NCBI GenBank assembly: GCA_963682025.1
Contig: OY821520.1
Location: 183,081,036 to 183,145,035 of the forward strand
Length of the DNA stretch: 64,000 nt
Direction of reading: 5' to 3'
From: Cordilura impudica
Taxonomy: Eukaryota > Arthropoda > Insecta > Diptera > Scathophagidae
Position 1 is the stretch's first letter. The number at the start of each line of letters is the position of its first letter. Positions 1-12,438 of the stretch are shown here, piece after piece. Below the pieces are notes generated by a model. That model was not told the origin of the DNA. It saw only the letters and a list, made by a program, of their open reading frames with translations, and did not search any database. The position numbers and the translations under genes were made by a program.

Positions 1-635
1 ATTTTCAAACTTTCATCAAAGGAAGAAAACAATTCTTGTTTTTCTTCATCATCAATTTCAGTTATTGGTATAAATGCATCTCGTAGCTTATTTCGAATGT
101 CTTTAAAAGCTAAATATACTCAATGAATACTATATTGGTTGGATTCGAAAATAGTTATCCATTGCGCCATCGGTTGAAATAGTTTTAAATTGAAGTCCAG
201 AATAATCCCAAAATTTTCACTAAGTATTGATTTTGTTGTAGCCTTCAGGTTCACTTTTTCGTGAACAGCCAAAGCTTGAAGCGGAACTTTACTGTTTATC
301 AAGCTTTTTAATGATGTTACGTAGCTGCTCCATCTCGTCTTAACAGGAAGCTCAAATTGCTCTCCTGATCCTTTCTCTTTGCAGATTTTAGAAAATATCG
401 ACGAAAAAACTTTATTGTACTTTATGGTTTTTACAATCTCAATAACTAATAAAAAACAGTTCTTTAAGGTAGAGCATTTTAAGAAGTCATCACTTATTAA
501 ATTGAGGCAATCTGCTACACAATTTAGAGGTATTTCGTGGGGATATGCTCTCTTAACTTCCTTAAGTGCACCTTGCATATTTCTTGCATTATCGCCAATC
601 ATTGCCAGATGCAGCATGATTGCCAGATGCAACAT
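1..635 (-). pseudogene. hAT-family transposase relic, cut by window edge
   Basis: The minus strand translates to a hAT-type transposase core: an IGDNARNMQGAL segment, then a conserved cysteine region (NCVADCLNLI) and a TRWSSYVTSLKSL segment typical of the middle of hAT/DUF659 proteins. The main reading frame stops at about 120, but a one-base shift continues it in register (VYLAFKDIRNKL and onward) to the left edge, so this is a frameshifted copy rather than a short protein. Its 5' end near 635 contains a small duplicated segment (MLHLAIMLHLAM). No terminal repeat is visible. The family call rests on recognised motifs; the copy looks inactive. Confidence 0.7.
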
Positions 636-689
636 TTGAAATGCTTTTTATAAATACCCAAATAAAGTCCAAAAAAAGGTATTTTATCC

Positions 690-795
690 CATCTCTAGGC
701 ATATGACAAAATTTTTACAGCAGAATTGTAATTTTACTGAACCCGAAATTCGGTTGGCAATAAATACGACAGCCAGAATAAATCTGTTTTGTGTG
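690..795. mobile_element. Fragment of the CACACAG-ended MITE family
   Basis: The segment ends in TCTGTTTTGTGTGTGTG and contains a CCGAAATTCGG palindrome followed by GGCAATAAATACGACAG. It resembles the MITE pieces at 26886-27160 and 47700-47926. Only one end is recognisable. Confidence 0.4.
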
Positions 796-984
796 TGTGT
801 TGATTGCAATATTGATAATCGATAAACCAACTTATTCTTAAAATATTATCGATAATACGATAAGACAAATAATTGTTACCATCCAGGGTGCGCCATTCTT
901 TTATGTCGGTATGTGAATATTACATGTCTTAAAAAACAACCGTTTTCCTTATGTTTGATGTTTTTATTAAACTTGGTCCATTAA

Positions 985-1251
985 ATTGGACTATTTCTTG
1001 AATACAACGTCAATCAAACGACCGCCTCTATTGGCCACGGCAAAATGTGCCCTTTTTCGGCATTCTTCATGACTTTTTGGGCTGTATAGCCATGATTTCT
1101 GCACGAATGTGTGCCTTGAGCTCGTCACATTGCCTTTCGGATAATGCCACAAAAAGCAGTCCGGAAGGGTCAGATGTGAAGATCTGGATAGCCACTCAAT
1201 GTCGCCTTTTTGAAATCACATTTCCAGGGATTTTTTGTTGCAGAAACTGCA
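985..1251 (-). pseudogene. C-terminal part of a mariner-related DDE transposase relic
   Basis: Read on the minus strand with frameshifts, this encodes the C-terminal third of an insect DDE transposase of the mariner-related group: a segment like NVISKRRH, then LSRSSHLTLPDCFLW (the usual SPDLTPxDFFLW block before the last catalytic acidic residue) and finally FAVANRGGRLIDVVFK, which matches the family's C-terminus. It is the same copy as the fragment at 2706-2990. The two are separated by the DINE-like insertion at 1252-2705, and about 40 residues including the second catalytic Asp are missing at the junction. Inactive. Confidence 0.65.
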
Positions 1252-2705
1252 TTTTTATACCACATACCACTATGTGGTCAGGGTATAATGACTTTATGCT
1301 GATGTTTTTAACTACCAAAAATATTTGATACAGATTAACACTGTGGAACAAATTAAGGTTAGCAAAAGTTAGGCCGACCCTGGTGAAGGTACATCCTATG
1401 AAACATCAAAGGACCCAATATTTGTCACACAAAAAATATATTAGAGAGAGCAGTGATGTTGATCCACAGCCGCCTGCTAAACGGCAACTGGTCAAATCAT
1501 TAATTTAATTTATTTACTTAAAGCTTTTCATAACTAACATTTCAAAAATATATTTTTTTTTTCATATTTTTATAATTTCTTTTTCAATGTTTCTTCAAAA
1601 CCAACACTGAACAAAATTGGTACATAAAAAATGAGAAGTAAATTAGTATTAAGCTGGAAAACGCAAGTTTTGTATTATGATTGTTTTCTTTTCAAATGAA
1701 ATTTATTGAAGAAATTGAGAAGCATATTATAGATCAAACAGAAAGCAAAAAAGACTTAGTTTTGTGGAAAATACTTTCAAAAAGCATGAAAAAATCATTT
1801 TTCCAACATTTTGCTTCATAAGCACCACAAAAATTTTCAAAATAATTTTTTAAAAATTTTAATTATTGCACGGGTCTCTAGCAATAATTTGGCTTTAACA
1901 GATTGAAAAATATCAATTAGTCGACGAGTTATAGCCAAAAAACCATATAAACAATATGCTGAAAACCGGCATTTGACTGCAAAGTTTGAAGGTCGATTAA
2001 AAAAAAATTCGAACCAACATAAACAAACGCCGCGACACGGGTCTTTGAATTTAGCCTCTATTTTCACCCCTCACTCTCAGAATCGACCTAACTTTTGCTA
2101 ACCTGAATTTGTTCCACAGTGTAATCTTTTATTATACCGATCGACTCAGAATCATATCCTGAGTCGAATTAGCGATGCCCGTCTGTCCGTCCATTCGTCG
2201 CAGATGTGAACATATTTTGACGAAATTTGGTATGTAAATTTGGTATTGGTGAAAATCGGTTCAGGCTCAGACCTAATCCCCACACAAATGACCCTTATGA
2301 GATCGACTTAAATTGCCATAAGATCCAAATTATCATATAGATCTTGGTCATATTGGGTGTGTGTATGTTCATTACATCCATTTATCAGTAGTCCAAAAAT
2401 AAACCCTATAGAACAATTCTTGGTCATAGCCCCCATATGCAGCTAATTTCCGGTCTTGATTTAATTTTATCAAAAAACAAAAATACTACAAACATTTCTC
2501 TCAAATTTAGCTTGCATTTGTTTTTGCAAAAAAAAAAGTGACCTCACCAAATATGGACAGGCTCGGTGCATTTTTCGACCTAGTCCCAATATAAGTATAG
2601 CATCGATATAAACTTTTTCATATCCGAAGGCAAAAAAACTTGTTGGACGAAAGAGATAGGGTCCTTAAACGCATGGTATATGGTATCGTATAGTCGGTGT
2701 AGACC
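1252..2705 (+). repeat. DINE-like repeat family 1, copy A (interrupted)
   Basis: A copy of the most common repeat in the window. It starts TTTTTATACCACATACCAC, carries the region with the CGACTCAGAATC/GAGTCG hairpin and the GTCTGTCCGTCC microsatellite, and ends in the CGTATAGTCGG palindrome half. Its last bases (ATTTTCTTACTTGTT in copies B and I) are missing. It is inserted in a DDE transposase relic and is itself interrupted by the element at 1339-2121. Confidence 0.75.
1339..2121. mobile_element. 783-bp non-autonomous TIR element, CACTG ends, TAA duplication
   Basis: Both ends carry the same terminal inverted repeat of about 33 bp, beginning CACTGTGGAACAAATT and continuing through GGTTAGCAAAAGTTAGG. 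TAA lies immediately outside each end (1336-1338 and 2122-2124). Removing the element and one TAA restores the uninterrupted repeat seen at 14091-14571 and 42500. A 3-bp TAA duplication fits PIF/Harbinger; the CACTG start is also reminiscent of CACTA-type elements, so the superfamily is open. Inside, I see only short ORFs: a 42-codon one on + starting near 1696 and a 76-codon one on - (1837-2067). Neither is recognisable. Confidence 0.75.
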
Positions 2706-2990
2706 ACATTGCTGAAGCCAGTAACCGTCCACATTTTCGGACATCTACAGTTTCGCCTTCTCTGAAGACAAATGGCCGCATCTTTGTTTTGGGGCAAACG
2801 TCTACTAATACCGCCCAATGGTATTTCCTGGATCTAGTGTGGATTCTCCGTTCCCCCAATTCAACAATTTTTTCTGTTAACGCCGCCACAGTGTGTGAAA
2901 TTGGTCTTGTCGGTTATCAAAATTTGTTTAACAAAGTCAGGATTATTATCAACCATTCGATCGACTGTAAGACCGCAGAATTCTTCGCTT
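2706..2990 (-). pseudogene. Central part of the same mariner-related DDE transposase relic
   Basis: On the minus strand, with frameshifts, the order is NPDFVKQILITDKTNF (first catalytic Asp region), VNRKNC, GGTENPH and FREGETVDVRKCGRLLASAMW. This is the usual order of blocks in insect mariner-related transposases (DEAxF, VNRxNCRYW, TENPH, FFFExExGETVTVNGxRY). It runs straight into the DINE-like repeat at 2705, and its C-terminal continuation is at 985-1251. A nonsense codon and frameshifts make it a pseudogene. Confidence 0.7.
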
Positions 2991-3070
2991 TAATTGCAAT
3001 TTATACGGAACCAAATGCAAATCATCCTTCAAGTAACATTATTTGCATTAAAATTAATACATTACTTTAA

Positions 3071-4221
3071 TAGCAATTAAGTTGATTTGGAAGAATAAAT
3101 AACATTTTTCATTTATAACAAAAGTCGCCATTTTATTTGCACACAGCATTTTGATGTGTTACAAAGGCCATAACAAAATTAATATACATGCTCCTGCATT
3201 GTGGTGTGATGGATATCAAGAAGAATAAATACATGGGAAAATAAATAATGATTTTTGATTTAAATTTTTTTTAGCAGATTTATTTTCTGATATGAATGTT
3301 AATTCAAAGTTGAACGACATATACTGTATTATTCGTTTCAAATTTAATGTCATTCGCATTAATGGTACCTCACTCCTGATAATGAGTGTGTCTTTCCTAT
3401 TTTAAAAGCTCATTATAGATAAAACACAATAGTAGAATTCTCTTGGTCTATCATTAGTGTGTGTCATTAGCAAATGTTATCAAAACAAACATATAAATTT
3501 AATGTATTCATGTTGGTAATATAATTCATTTAAATTGTATAGCGGCAATAATGATTATTATTGCTTTTCGCATTATACCATTTCAAAAGAACTCTATAAT
3601 TAATTAAAAACCTTTAAATTGAAAATCCATTATGCATTACAAGTTTCACACATAATATACGTTTCTGCAGTATTTAAAATATTTGGGACTTATACCTTAA
3701 ATTTTCTGTCATGTATTGTCATTTGCACGTTAATATTATCTCTTCAGATATTAACGAACCATTTTTACCATGTGATATGTTACTGTTGAAAAAAGTAATA
3801 TTTCATTTTTGAGTAGATATATAAAAAATTTAATATTCAAGTAAATGTTGATTTTCTAACAAATATCTACGAAAAAAGGAAATATTTTTTTTATGAATAA
3901 CGAAGTCTTCGTCAAACTTTGTGCAAATCACAGATATAAATCATGCCTTAAAACCATTTTCAAAATTCTTTAACGAATTTTAAATGTATTTTGTGAATAT
4001 TTTGATGTTATCTTTTGTGAAGAAAATATATTTTTATTTTTCTTATGTACACCATGTGTATCCCATCCAGTTAAGAATTAAATTTTTTATGGTCAAAACT
4101 GAATACAAAACTACATGTGTACGACGCTTTTTTCGGAGCTCCTATTTTGCTCTTTGATTTAATGGGATGTGTAGATTTTGCGGCACTTTCTACGAATATC
4201 AAGATAACAAAATAATCTTTC
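3071..4221. other. AT-rich DNA, no gene seen
   Basis: No ORF of note, no splice-flanked coding segment and no repeat I can place. It lies between the DDE relic and the start of the large inverted repeat. Confidence 0.6.
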
Positions 4222-6818
4222 AAACAAGTAAGAGTGTTAAATTCGGCTGTGCCGCATCTTTGATACCCTCCACCTCGGTTTGAGTATTGATAATAAATGT
4301 AAACAAAATATTGGAAAAAGTAAACAATTTGTTAAACTTAATACCAAATTATTTCAGCAAATTCTTTGGGTTGGTTTTCGTCTTTTCTATTATTTCTGAT
4401 TTATTTCGGTGTTTGCTTTTTGGTCATCGTGGTTGCTGATCGGCATGCATTTAGGTTATATACCTATATGCATGCGTTTCCGGTTATATGACATAACTTC
4501 TCGTTTAATTTAGTTTTTGCTAATTAAATAGCTCGCCCTAACCTCCATTGCAAAGGTAATGGTTGTGTAGGGTGGCTATATGCATTAAATAGTGCTAGTT
4601 GGAGATGGCTGTATAGTTTCTTTTAACTGGCCAAATATTTCTCCATTGCGGCCATATAGGTCGGATGGAATAACGAAATAATAACCAAAAAAAAAGCTCT
4701 CTCAACTTTTTTATTAAAATATTGCCATATTTGGAAAATATAGAGAATAAATTTATAAAAATAAATAATTAAATTAGGGATGCCAAACGCAAAAAACCAA
4801 ATGTCCCAAACATTTTAAATAAAATAATTTAATGTTATCTTTATTTTCTGAAAAACTTCAAATTTTCATCCAAAAAAAATTGTGAAAATTTATATATAAA
4901 TAACATTCTCATCAAAATTGCGTTTATTTATGTAACAATTTTTATGTTCGCAATTCTTAAGTATCATTTGAGGTTTTATAAAATTCATTGAATTTAAATT
5001 ATTGTTTTCTGTAGTCCGATTCTGTAAATTTCAACGATCCGACAATCGCAAAATATATCGACAGCTAGTTTGCACTAGTTTGCACTAAGGATTAAGTGAT
5101 TCACTAAGTATATACATCTTAGCGACAGTCGACCAATCTATTTTTCTACTTATTTAAATTGTAAATGAGTGGCATCTCTGTCAAAATAAGCGAAAAACAT
5201 AAAGAAGAATAGAAAAAAACGAATTACTTCGTGTTTGACAGGATGATTTTATGTTTATGATTAATATCTTTTTTTTTAATAATATTTCTGTTTAGTTATT
5301 TGAAAATGAAATAATGAATTGAATATGCTATTTAATTTTTTTATTTATATAAAAAAGTTTTTTAATAAAAGCAAAATATTTTCACTACTGTATGATTTTT
5401 ATTTATGTATGACGGCATTTCAACCTAAAAATTTAAGTTTTTATCGATTGAATAAACAACACAAAAATGGTTGTCGTTTAGATAACAACAACAGCTGACT
5501 TTAACAATAGCGAATATCGTTTAAAAATTTTACTGATAATTTTGCTATTTCCTTTTTTTTAACGATTCGACTATCGTTAAAAGAAGTTACTGAAAAGCTA
5601 TTATGCCAATGCCAATATTTTTTTTAAATGTAAACATTTTTTAAATGTAAACATATTTGGTGTTTTTTTTTTTTTTTTTTTTTGAATTTCAATTTGTGTT
5701 TAACGAATAAAATTTATATATTACAGATGCAATTGATGTCTTCTAAATTTAAAGTTATTATTTCCGACGTTTTGATATGATTTTCTGAAATTCAATTAAT
5801 ATTTTCTAATTTATAATTTTAAATTTTAATTCCGGTTTTTAGAATTGATATTTTCTAAAATTTGAATGGAAAATTTAAAAAGTGCAATTTTGTATTTATG
5901 TGAATAATAATGCTTTAGTAATTATAAACAATTTTTAAAAATTAGATGTAATCGCAATCCGGTATTTTGTAGGTAAAGCAGAGTAATAATTTTATATAAC
6001 TATGTAGAACTGTTTTGAAAGCAAAAAACTCATTGATGAACTCGGTAACTCTATTTTGTGAAGACAACAAAAATTAATATGCCAAACTTATGTTCATATT
6101 TGTAAAATAATAATGAAAAAACGTATGAAATAAAAAACCGGCCCATGTATACTCTTAACATTGTTCTGTATGATATCTAGTCGAAAATATTGACATTCAT
6201 GTTAAAAAAGAAATAACTATTGCAAAGCTAATAAGAACAAAAATTGTGGCGCCATCTACTGTGGCATAGTCACGCTGAGCAAAATGAAGTGACTGTTAAT
6301 GCAAAATAAATGTATTTTCCCCACAACAAAATATTGCAGAATTTTATGTAAATAAAATAATATACCGATTTATTTCTAACATGCAGTTATTATGGATATA
6401 CATATAAGGAATATATGTATATTATGTGTAATATTTAATATGTGTATGTATGTATATGTAAATATTACATATAAAAAATACAACATCAAACAATATTTTT
6501 GTGTTTTTCTCTTTAAATAAATTAATACATAAAATTTTTTTTTGCTAAATTTACATTGTTTTTTTTTAATAACAACTACGTATTTGAGCATTATTTTCTT
6601 TAGATGCTGGTGAATTTTTACTCCCTTTATATTAACTCGTAGTGTCTGCTTGTCGAAAAAATTTTGGGTCGATTTTAACCCCTTTCCCGTGAACCAATCG
6701 ATCTGAAACTTTGCAGGCTGGCTCGTGGCAATGACAAAAATTATGTAATAAATTTTTCAATGATGCCAAAACAACGGAAACTTTTAAATTTTTCTACCAT
6801 ATTTGATAAAAAAAAAAT
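4222..6818 (+). repeat. Left arm of a giant inverted repeat
   Basis: This 2.6-kb arm reads as the reverse complement of 9851-12438 along its whole length, with scattered substitutions and small indels. Anchor matches: AACAAGTAAGAGTG at the outer end, a long poly-T run near 5665 facing a poly-A run near 11000, the block GTGGCGCCATCTACTGTGGC near 6247, and GTAGTGTCTGCTTGTCG near 6641. The outer 100 bases are the head of a second DINE-like family (TTCGGCTGTGCCG, ACCCTCCACC). No protein is encoded. Arm identity looks like 90-95% by eye; it was not computed. Confidence 0.85.
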
Positions 6819-9800
6819 ATACAAAGGGTTAGTTTTAATTATATTATTACCACAAAGACCACATAAACAACAAGTCCAGCTACGACAACAATACAACATT
6901 TAGAATAACAACAAGAACAATATAGAAATATCATATTTTTCATATTTTTTTTTTACTATTTCAGAGATTTCCCTGGACCCGTTCCACCGATTTTAATGAT
7001 TTTTGAAATAGAAATTTTCCCACGAGTTTAGTGAATCATTCTCACTACAGATGATGACCCTAGCTATCCTATTGAGGGCGTGATCGTGACATAGAAAATT
7101 ATATTTTTTCAAGCCTTTTTTAGTTCTTCATACAAATCTCGGGCCCTAATTGACCGATTTGGACGATTTTAAACAGAAAACTTTTCAGGCTGTTCATGAA
7201 TCATTTTTTGTATCAACGAGCACCCTAGCTGCCCGATTGATACCGTCATCGTGATTTCCACAGACGGACAGACGGACAGACGGACTCATGTTTAGACTCT
7301 TGTTTTCATATCTCACAAACAGATCCTAATCTGTTGCTAATGGTAGCTCCATCTCAAACTCACTGCAAGTTATAAGAGGGGTACCACAGGGTTCAATCCT
7401 TGGACCACTACTTTATTCGATCTATGCCAATGATCTTCCACAAGAAATTAAATTCTCTAAGGTTCAGATGTACGCTGATGACATTCAGCTATATTTAAGT
7501 AGCAGATACCAAGGATTCCATTATTTCCAAAACTCAAGAACTAAATTATGATCTCAAACGTATTCTAAATTGGGCAACGGTAAATGGTCTACGACTTAAT
7601 CCAAATAAATCTAAGTGTATTACAATAAAGAAGAAAGTGATGCATTTGGAGAATGAGATTAATGTCTTCTTTGGGGGCTCTCAAATTGACATCATGGACT
7701 CTGTACGAAATCTCGGAGTTGTGTTTAATGGAACTCTGAATTGGTCAGATCATATTAATCAATCCTGTGGCAGAATTTATAGTATGATAAGAAGCTTATG
7801 GTTAACACAGCACTTTACTCCACTGAAAATAAGATTGCTAATTGCTAAAACATATCTTTTACCAACATTACTATATGCATCTGAGGTTTTCACAGGTTGC
7901 AACTCTAGGGATAACAAACATAAAACTTACTGTAACTTTCAACAACATTTTTCACTATATCTTTGGATTAAGAAAATTTGATCATGTATCCCAATACTCG
8001 TGTCATGTCTTACACATGTCATTTGACAACTATATTAAATTCAAGAACATTATATTTCTACATAAAATTATTATAACAAAGGCTCCAAAATATCTTTTTG
8101 AACGATTAAAGTTCGCAAGATCTTCCAGAGGGAATCGAATAATTCAATTTAAATTTTAACTAGTATTAATTTTTCGATTTAAAAAACAAAGAATTTATTA
8201 ATAAGTATTTAATTTTTCAATATAAAGGTAATGAAATTTAAAAAAAAAAATTTAGCATCTTTTTTTTGACTCCAGTACGTTTTAGCATCTTTTTATTGCA
8301 ATTTAGCATCTTTGCAATTTCAAATTATGGCAACACTGGCCGACACCTTATTACAGAGGTGGTGTTGAAAAAAACTTTCACCATACTGTGTGGTGTTACC
8401 ATTGTTTAAGCTTTTCTATATGTTTACATAGTAGTAATTATATACATAGTGAATATAATATAATGAGGTCGAATGAAAGTCATTTATATGATCTATGATA
8501 ATAATTCAATTAGAATAATACTAAACATTTTTTTTTTAATTCATATATTATTAAATAAAATAAAATAATATACTGTATGGGTGAAAACAAGCATACGACT
8601 TTTACTCGTCACAGTGTTTGTTTGTTTGTTTGTTTGTGGGAAGTAATCTCCGTAACCATTGATCTGATCTTCCTGAAATTTTCACAGAGTCTTACTGCGG
8701 ATATGGGAGTGCTATAGGATACAATTTTTTTAATATTTTTAGTGGGCGTGGCACCTTCTATACTAAGTAAATTATTAATATCATATATATTGGGTACTAT
8801 TATAGGGAGAGCTTTGAAAATTTGTGTGATGTCACCTATTATTAATGTTAGTAGCTATGCCGGAAATGGACGGCATCGGAATAAGGGGCGTGGCACCGTC
8901 CAAACAAATTAGATATTAAATGCCATATATCTGGAGTGCTGTAACAGTGAGTGCCTTAGAACTTTTGCGTGAGCCCTTTCCATACGATGTGGTGGGGAGA
9001 GCAAGGTGGGTAATGAAGCACATCGGGTTACATCTAGTTTTATGCAAAATATAAACTTACATAATTTCAATACATTTGAAACAACATTGTATACAATATA
9101 TAATAAATGTAGTTTATCCCTATAAAAAAATTTCTATAAAAAGAAATTGAAGAGCATATTAAAAAAAAAATTTAAAAAAAAATAATTATAAAATAGAAAT
9201 AATTAAATGTCGAATCTGGGAAGTATTATACTCTATAGAAGAATACCATCACACAAAAACCAACAAATATTACAAACTTTCATTAAATAACACGAACATA
9301 TAAGCATGATCGTGATTGTCTTATATTCCATTGAATATTCTATTGAATTACCTGTAGAGTTCTAACTAAACTTCCTATACGAAATAGTCAGAATAACCGA
9401 ATGTATACATACAACCAATGCTATGGTAATTAAAGAATTGTAAGAATTAAGTCAATGTTGATCAACCCCGACACATAAATCTGTATTTACATAAATCTTT
9501 ATTTCCCTACAGTTTCCCTTCAAGCACTTGTAACTTGAAAGGTGGTGGCGAGTAAACGAACACAATGGATATGCTGTATTACTAAAATGATTCTTTATTA
9601 TTTTACTACGGCTTTTATACCCAAAACAATAATCAAAAAACGCTTAATAATAGAATTCTTATAAATTAAACAGCATATGTTGTTTTTGTGTTTTGATTTC
9701 CAACCATAATAGTGCTTAATAGTCTTTTTATTGACTGGCCTATATTTTTAGTTTGATTAAGCATGATTATAATATAAACAAGTAAGAAAATAATAGTTGG

Positions 9801-9850
9801 TCTAGACAAACTAAACCATGCATTTAAAGACCATATCTCTTGGGTCTTAC
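6819..9850. other. Spacer between the inverted-repeat arms
   Basis: About 3 kb of unique and repetitive DNA: a region ending in GACGGACAGACGGACAGACG at 7263-7290, a LINE fragment (7330-8160), a short array of TTTAGCATCTTT motifs (8255-8320), a segment with GTTTGTTTGTTTG and GGGCGTGGCACC motifs (8590-9010) and, at 9776-9850, the first bases of DINE-like family 1 on the minus strand (AACAAGTAAG then TAGTTGGTCTAGACAAACTA). The rest (9010-9770) is AT-rich with nothing recognisable. Confidence 0.6.
7330..8160 (+). pseudogene. Non-LTR retrotransposon reverse transcriptase fragment
   Basis: The + strand encodes the palm and thumb of a LINE reverse transcriptase: GVPQGSILGPLLYSIYAND, then MYADDIQLYLS with the catalytic YADD, then LNWATVNGLRLNPNKSKCI, NLGVVFNGTLNWSDHI and the C-terminal KLTVTFNNIFHYIFGLRKFDH region. 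Frameshifts are visible near 7500 and near 7920, so three frames are needed. The layout fits CR1/Jockey-like elements without a C-terminal RNase H. The 5' part (endonuclease, ORF1) is absent, as in a 5'-truncated copy. It sits inside the spacer of the giant inverted repeat. Confidence 0.8.
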
Positions 9851-12438
9851 TATTTTTTTTTATCAACTCTGGTAGAAAAATTTAAAAGTTTCCATTGTTT
9901 TGGCATCACTAAAAAAATTTGTTAGATCATTTCTGTCATTTCCACGAGCCTGCCTGTAAAATTTCAGATCGATTGGGTTACGGGAAAGTGATTAAAATCG
10001 ATCCAAAATTTGTTCGACAAGCAGACACTACGAGTTAATATAAAGGTAGTAAAAATTCACCAACATCTAAAGCAAACAATGCTAAAATGCCTAGTTGTTA
10101 ATAAAAAAAAAACAATGTAAATTTAGAAAAAAAAAATTTTATGTTTTAATTTATTTAAAGAGAAAAACTCCAAAATAACGTTTGATGTTGTATTTTTTGT
10201 GTGTAATATTTACATATACATACATACACATATTAAATAATACAAATAATATACATATATTCTATTTACATATGTACATACATCCATAATAACTGCATGT
10301 TAGAAATAAATCGGTATATTAATTTATTTACATAAATTTCTGCAATATTTTGTTGTGGGGAAAACACATTTCTTTGCATTAACAGAGTGTCACTTCATTT
10401 TGCTCAGCGTGACTATGCCACAGTAGATGGCGCCACAATTGTTGTTCTTATTAGCTTTGCAATACATAGTTATTTCTATTTTAACATGAATGTCAATATT
10501 TTCAAATAGATATCATACAGCACAATGTTAAGAGTATACACGGACTGGTCTTTTATTTCATACGTTATTTCATTATTATTTCACAAATATGAACATAAGT
10601 TTGGCATATTAACTTTTTGTTGTCTTCACAAAATAGAGTTACCGAGTTCATCAATGAGTTTTTTGCTTTCAAAACAGTTCTACATAGTTATATAAAATTA
10701 TTATTCTGCTTTACATACAAAATACCGGATTGCGATTACATCTAATTTTTAAAAATTGTTTATAATTACTAAACCATTATTATTCACATAAATACAAAAT
10801 TGCACTTTTTAAATTTTCCATTCAAATTTTAGAAAATATCAATTCTAAAAACCGGAATTATATAAATTAGAAAATATTAATTGAATTTCAGAAAATCATA
10901 TCAAGACGTCGGAAATAATAATTTTAAATTTAGAAGACATCAATTGCATCTTTAATATATAAATTTTATTCGTTAAACACAAATTGAAATTCAAAAAAAA
11001 AAAAAAAAAAAAAAACACCAAATATGTTTACATTTAAAAAATTTTTACATTTAAAAAAAATCTTGACATTGGCATAATAGCTTTTCAGTAACTCCTTTTA
11101 ACGATCGAATCGTTAAAAAAAAGAAAATAGCAAAATTATCAGTAAAATTTTTAAACGATATTCGCTTTTGTTAAAGTCAGCTGTTGTTGTTATCTAAACG
11201 ACAACCATTTTGGTGTTGTTTATTCAATCGATAAAAACTTGAATTTTTAGGTTGAAATGTCGTCATACATAAATAAAAATCATAAAATAGTGAAAATATT
11301 TTGCTTTTATTAAAAAACTATTTTATATAAGTAAAAAAATTAAATAGCATATTCATTTCATTATTTCATTTTCAAATAAATAAACAGAAATATTAGTAAA
11401 AAAATAAAGATATAAAACATAAACATAAAATCATCCTGTCAAACACGAAGTAATTTGTTTTTTTCTATTCTTCTTTGTGTTTTTCGCTTATTTTGGCAGA
11501 GATGCCACTCGTTTACAATTTAAATAAATGAAAAATAGAGATGTCGACTGTCGTTAAGATGTCTGTACTTAGTGAATCACTTAATCCTTAATGCAAACAA
11601 CAATAGCTGTCTATATATTTTGCGATTGTCGGGTCATTGAAATTTACAGAATCGGGCTACAGAAAACATTGATTTAAATTCAATGAATTTTAGAAAACCT
11701 CAAATGATATTTAATAATTGCGAACATAAAAATTGTTACATAAATAAACGCAATTTGATGAGAATGTTATTTATATATTATTTTTCACAATTTGTTTTGG
11801 ATGAAAATTTGAAGTTCTTCAGAAAATAAAGACAACAAAATATTTTATTTAAAATTTTTGCGATATTTGGTTTTTTGCGTTTGGCATCCCTAATTTAATA
11901 ATTTATTATTATTATAAATTTATTCTCTATGTTTTCCAAATATGGCAATATTTTTTTGAAAAAGAAGTTAAGAGAGCTTTTTTCGGTTATTATTTTGTTA
12001 CTCCATCTGACCTATATGGCCGCAATGAAGAAATATTTGGAAACTATACAGACATCTCCAAGTAGCACGATTTAATGCATGTAGCCACCCTACACAACCA
12101 TTACCTTTGCAATGGAGGTTAGGGCGAGCTATTTAATTAGCAAAAACTAAATTAAACGAGAAGTTATATCATATAACCGGAAACGTATGCATATAGGTAT
12201 AGAACCTAAATGCATTCCGATCAGCAACCACAATGACCAAAAAACAAACACCGAAATAAATCCGAAATAATAGAAAAGACGAAAACCAACCCAAAGAATT
12301 TGCTGATATAATTTGGTATTAAGTTTAACAAATTGTTTACTTTTTCCAATATTTTGTTTACATTTATTATCATTACTCAAACCGTGGTGGAGGGTATCAA
12401 AGACTCGGCACAGCCGAATTTAACACTCTTACTTGTTT
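9851..12438 (-). repeat. Right arm of the giant inverted repeat
   Basis: Inverted counterpart of 4222-6818. It ends TAACACTCTTACTTGTTT, the complement of the left outer end. Small differences include an ACTCTG variant near 10385, where the left arm has ACTG. No convincing target-site duplication flanks the pair: the left side reads CTTTC and the right side is a poly-T run. Confidence 0.85.

Noticed and set aside
6376..6591. 71-codon minus ORF in the inverted-repeat arm
   Set aside because: AT-rich and Tyr/Ile/Lys-biased; the opposite arm does not keep the frame.
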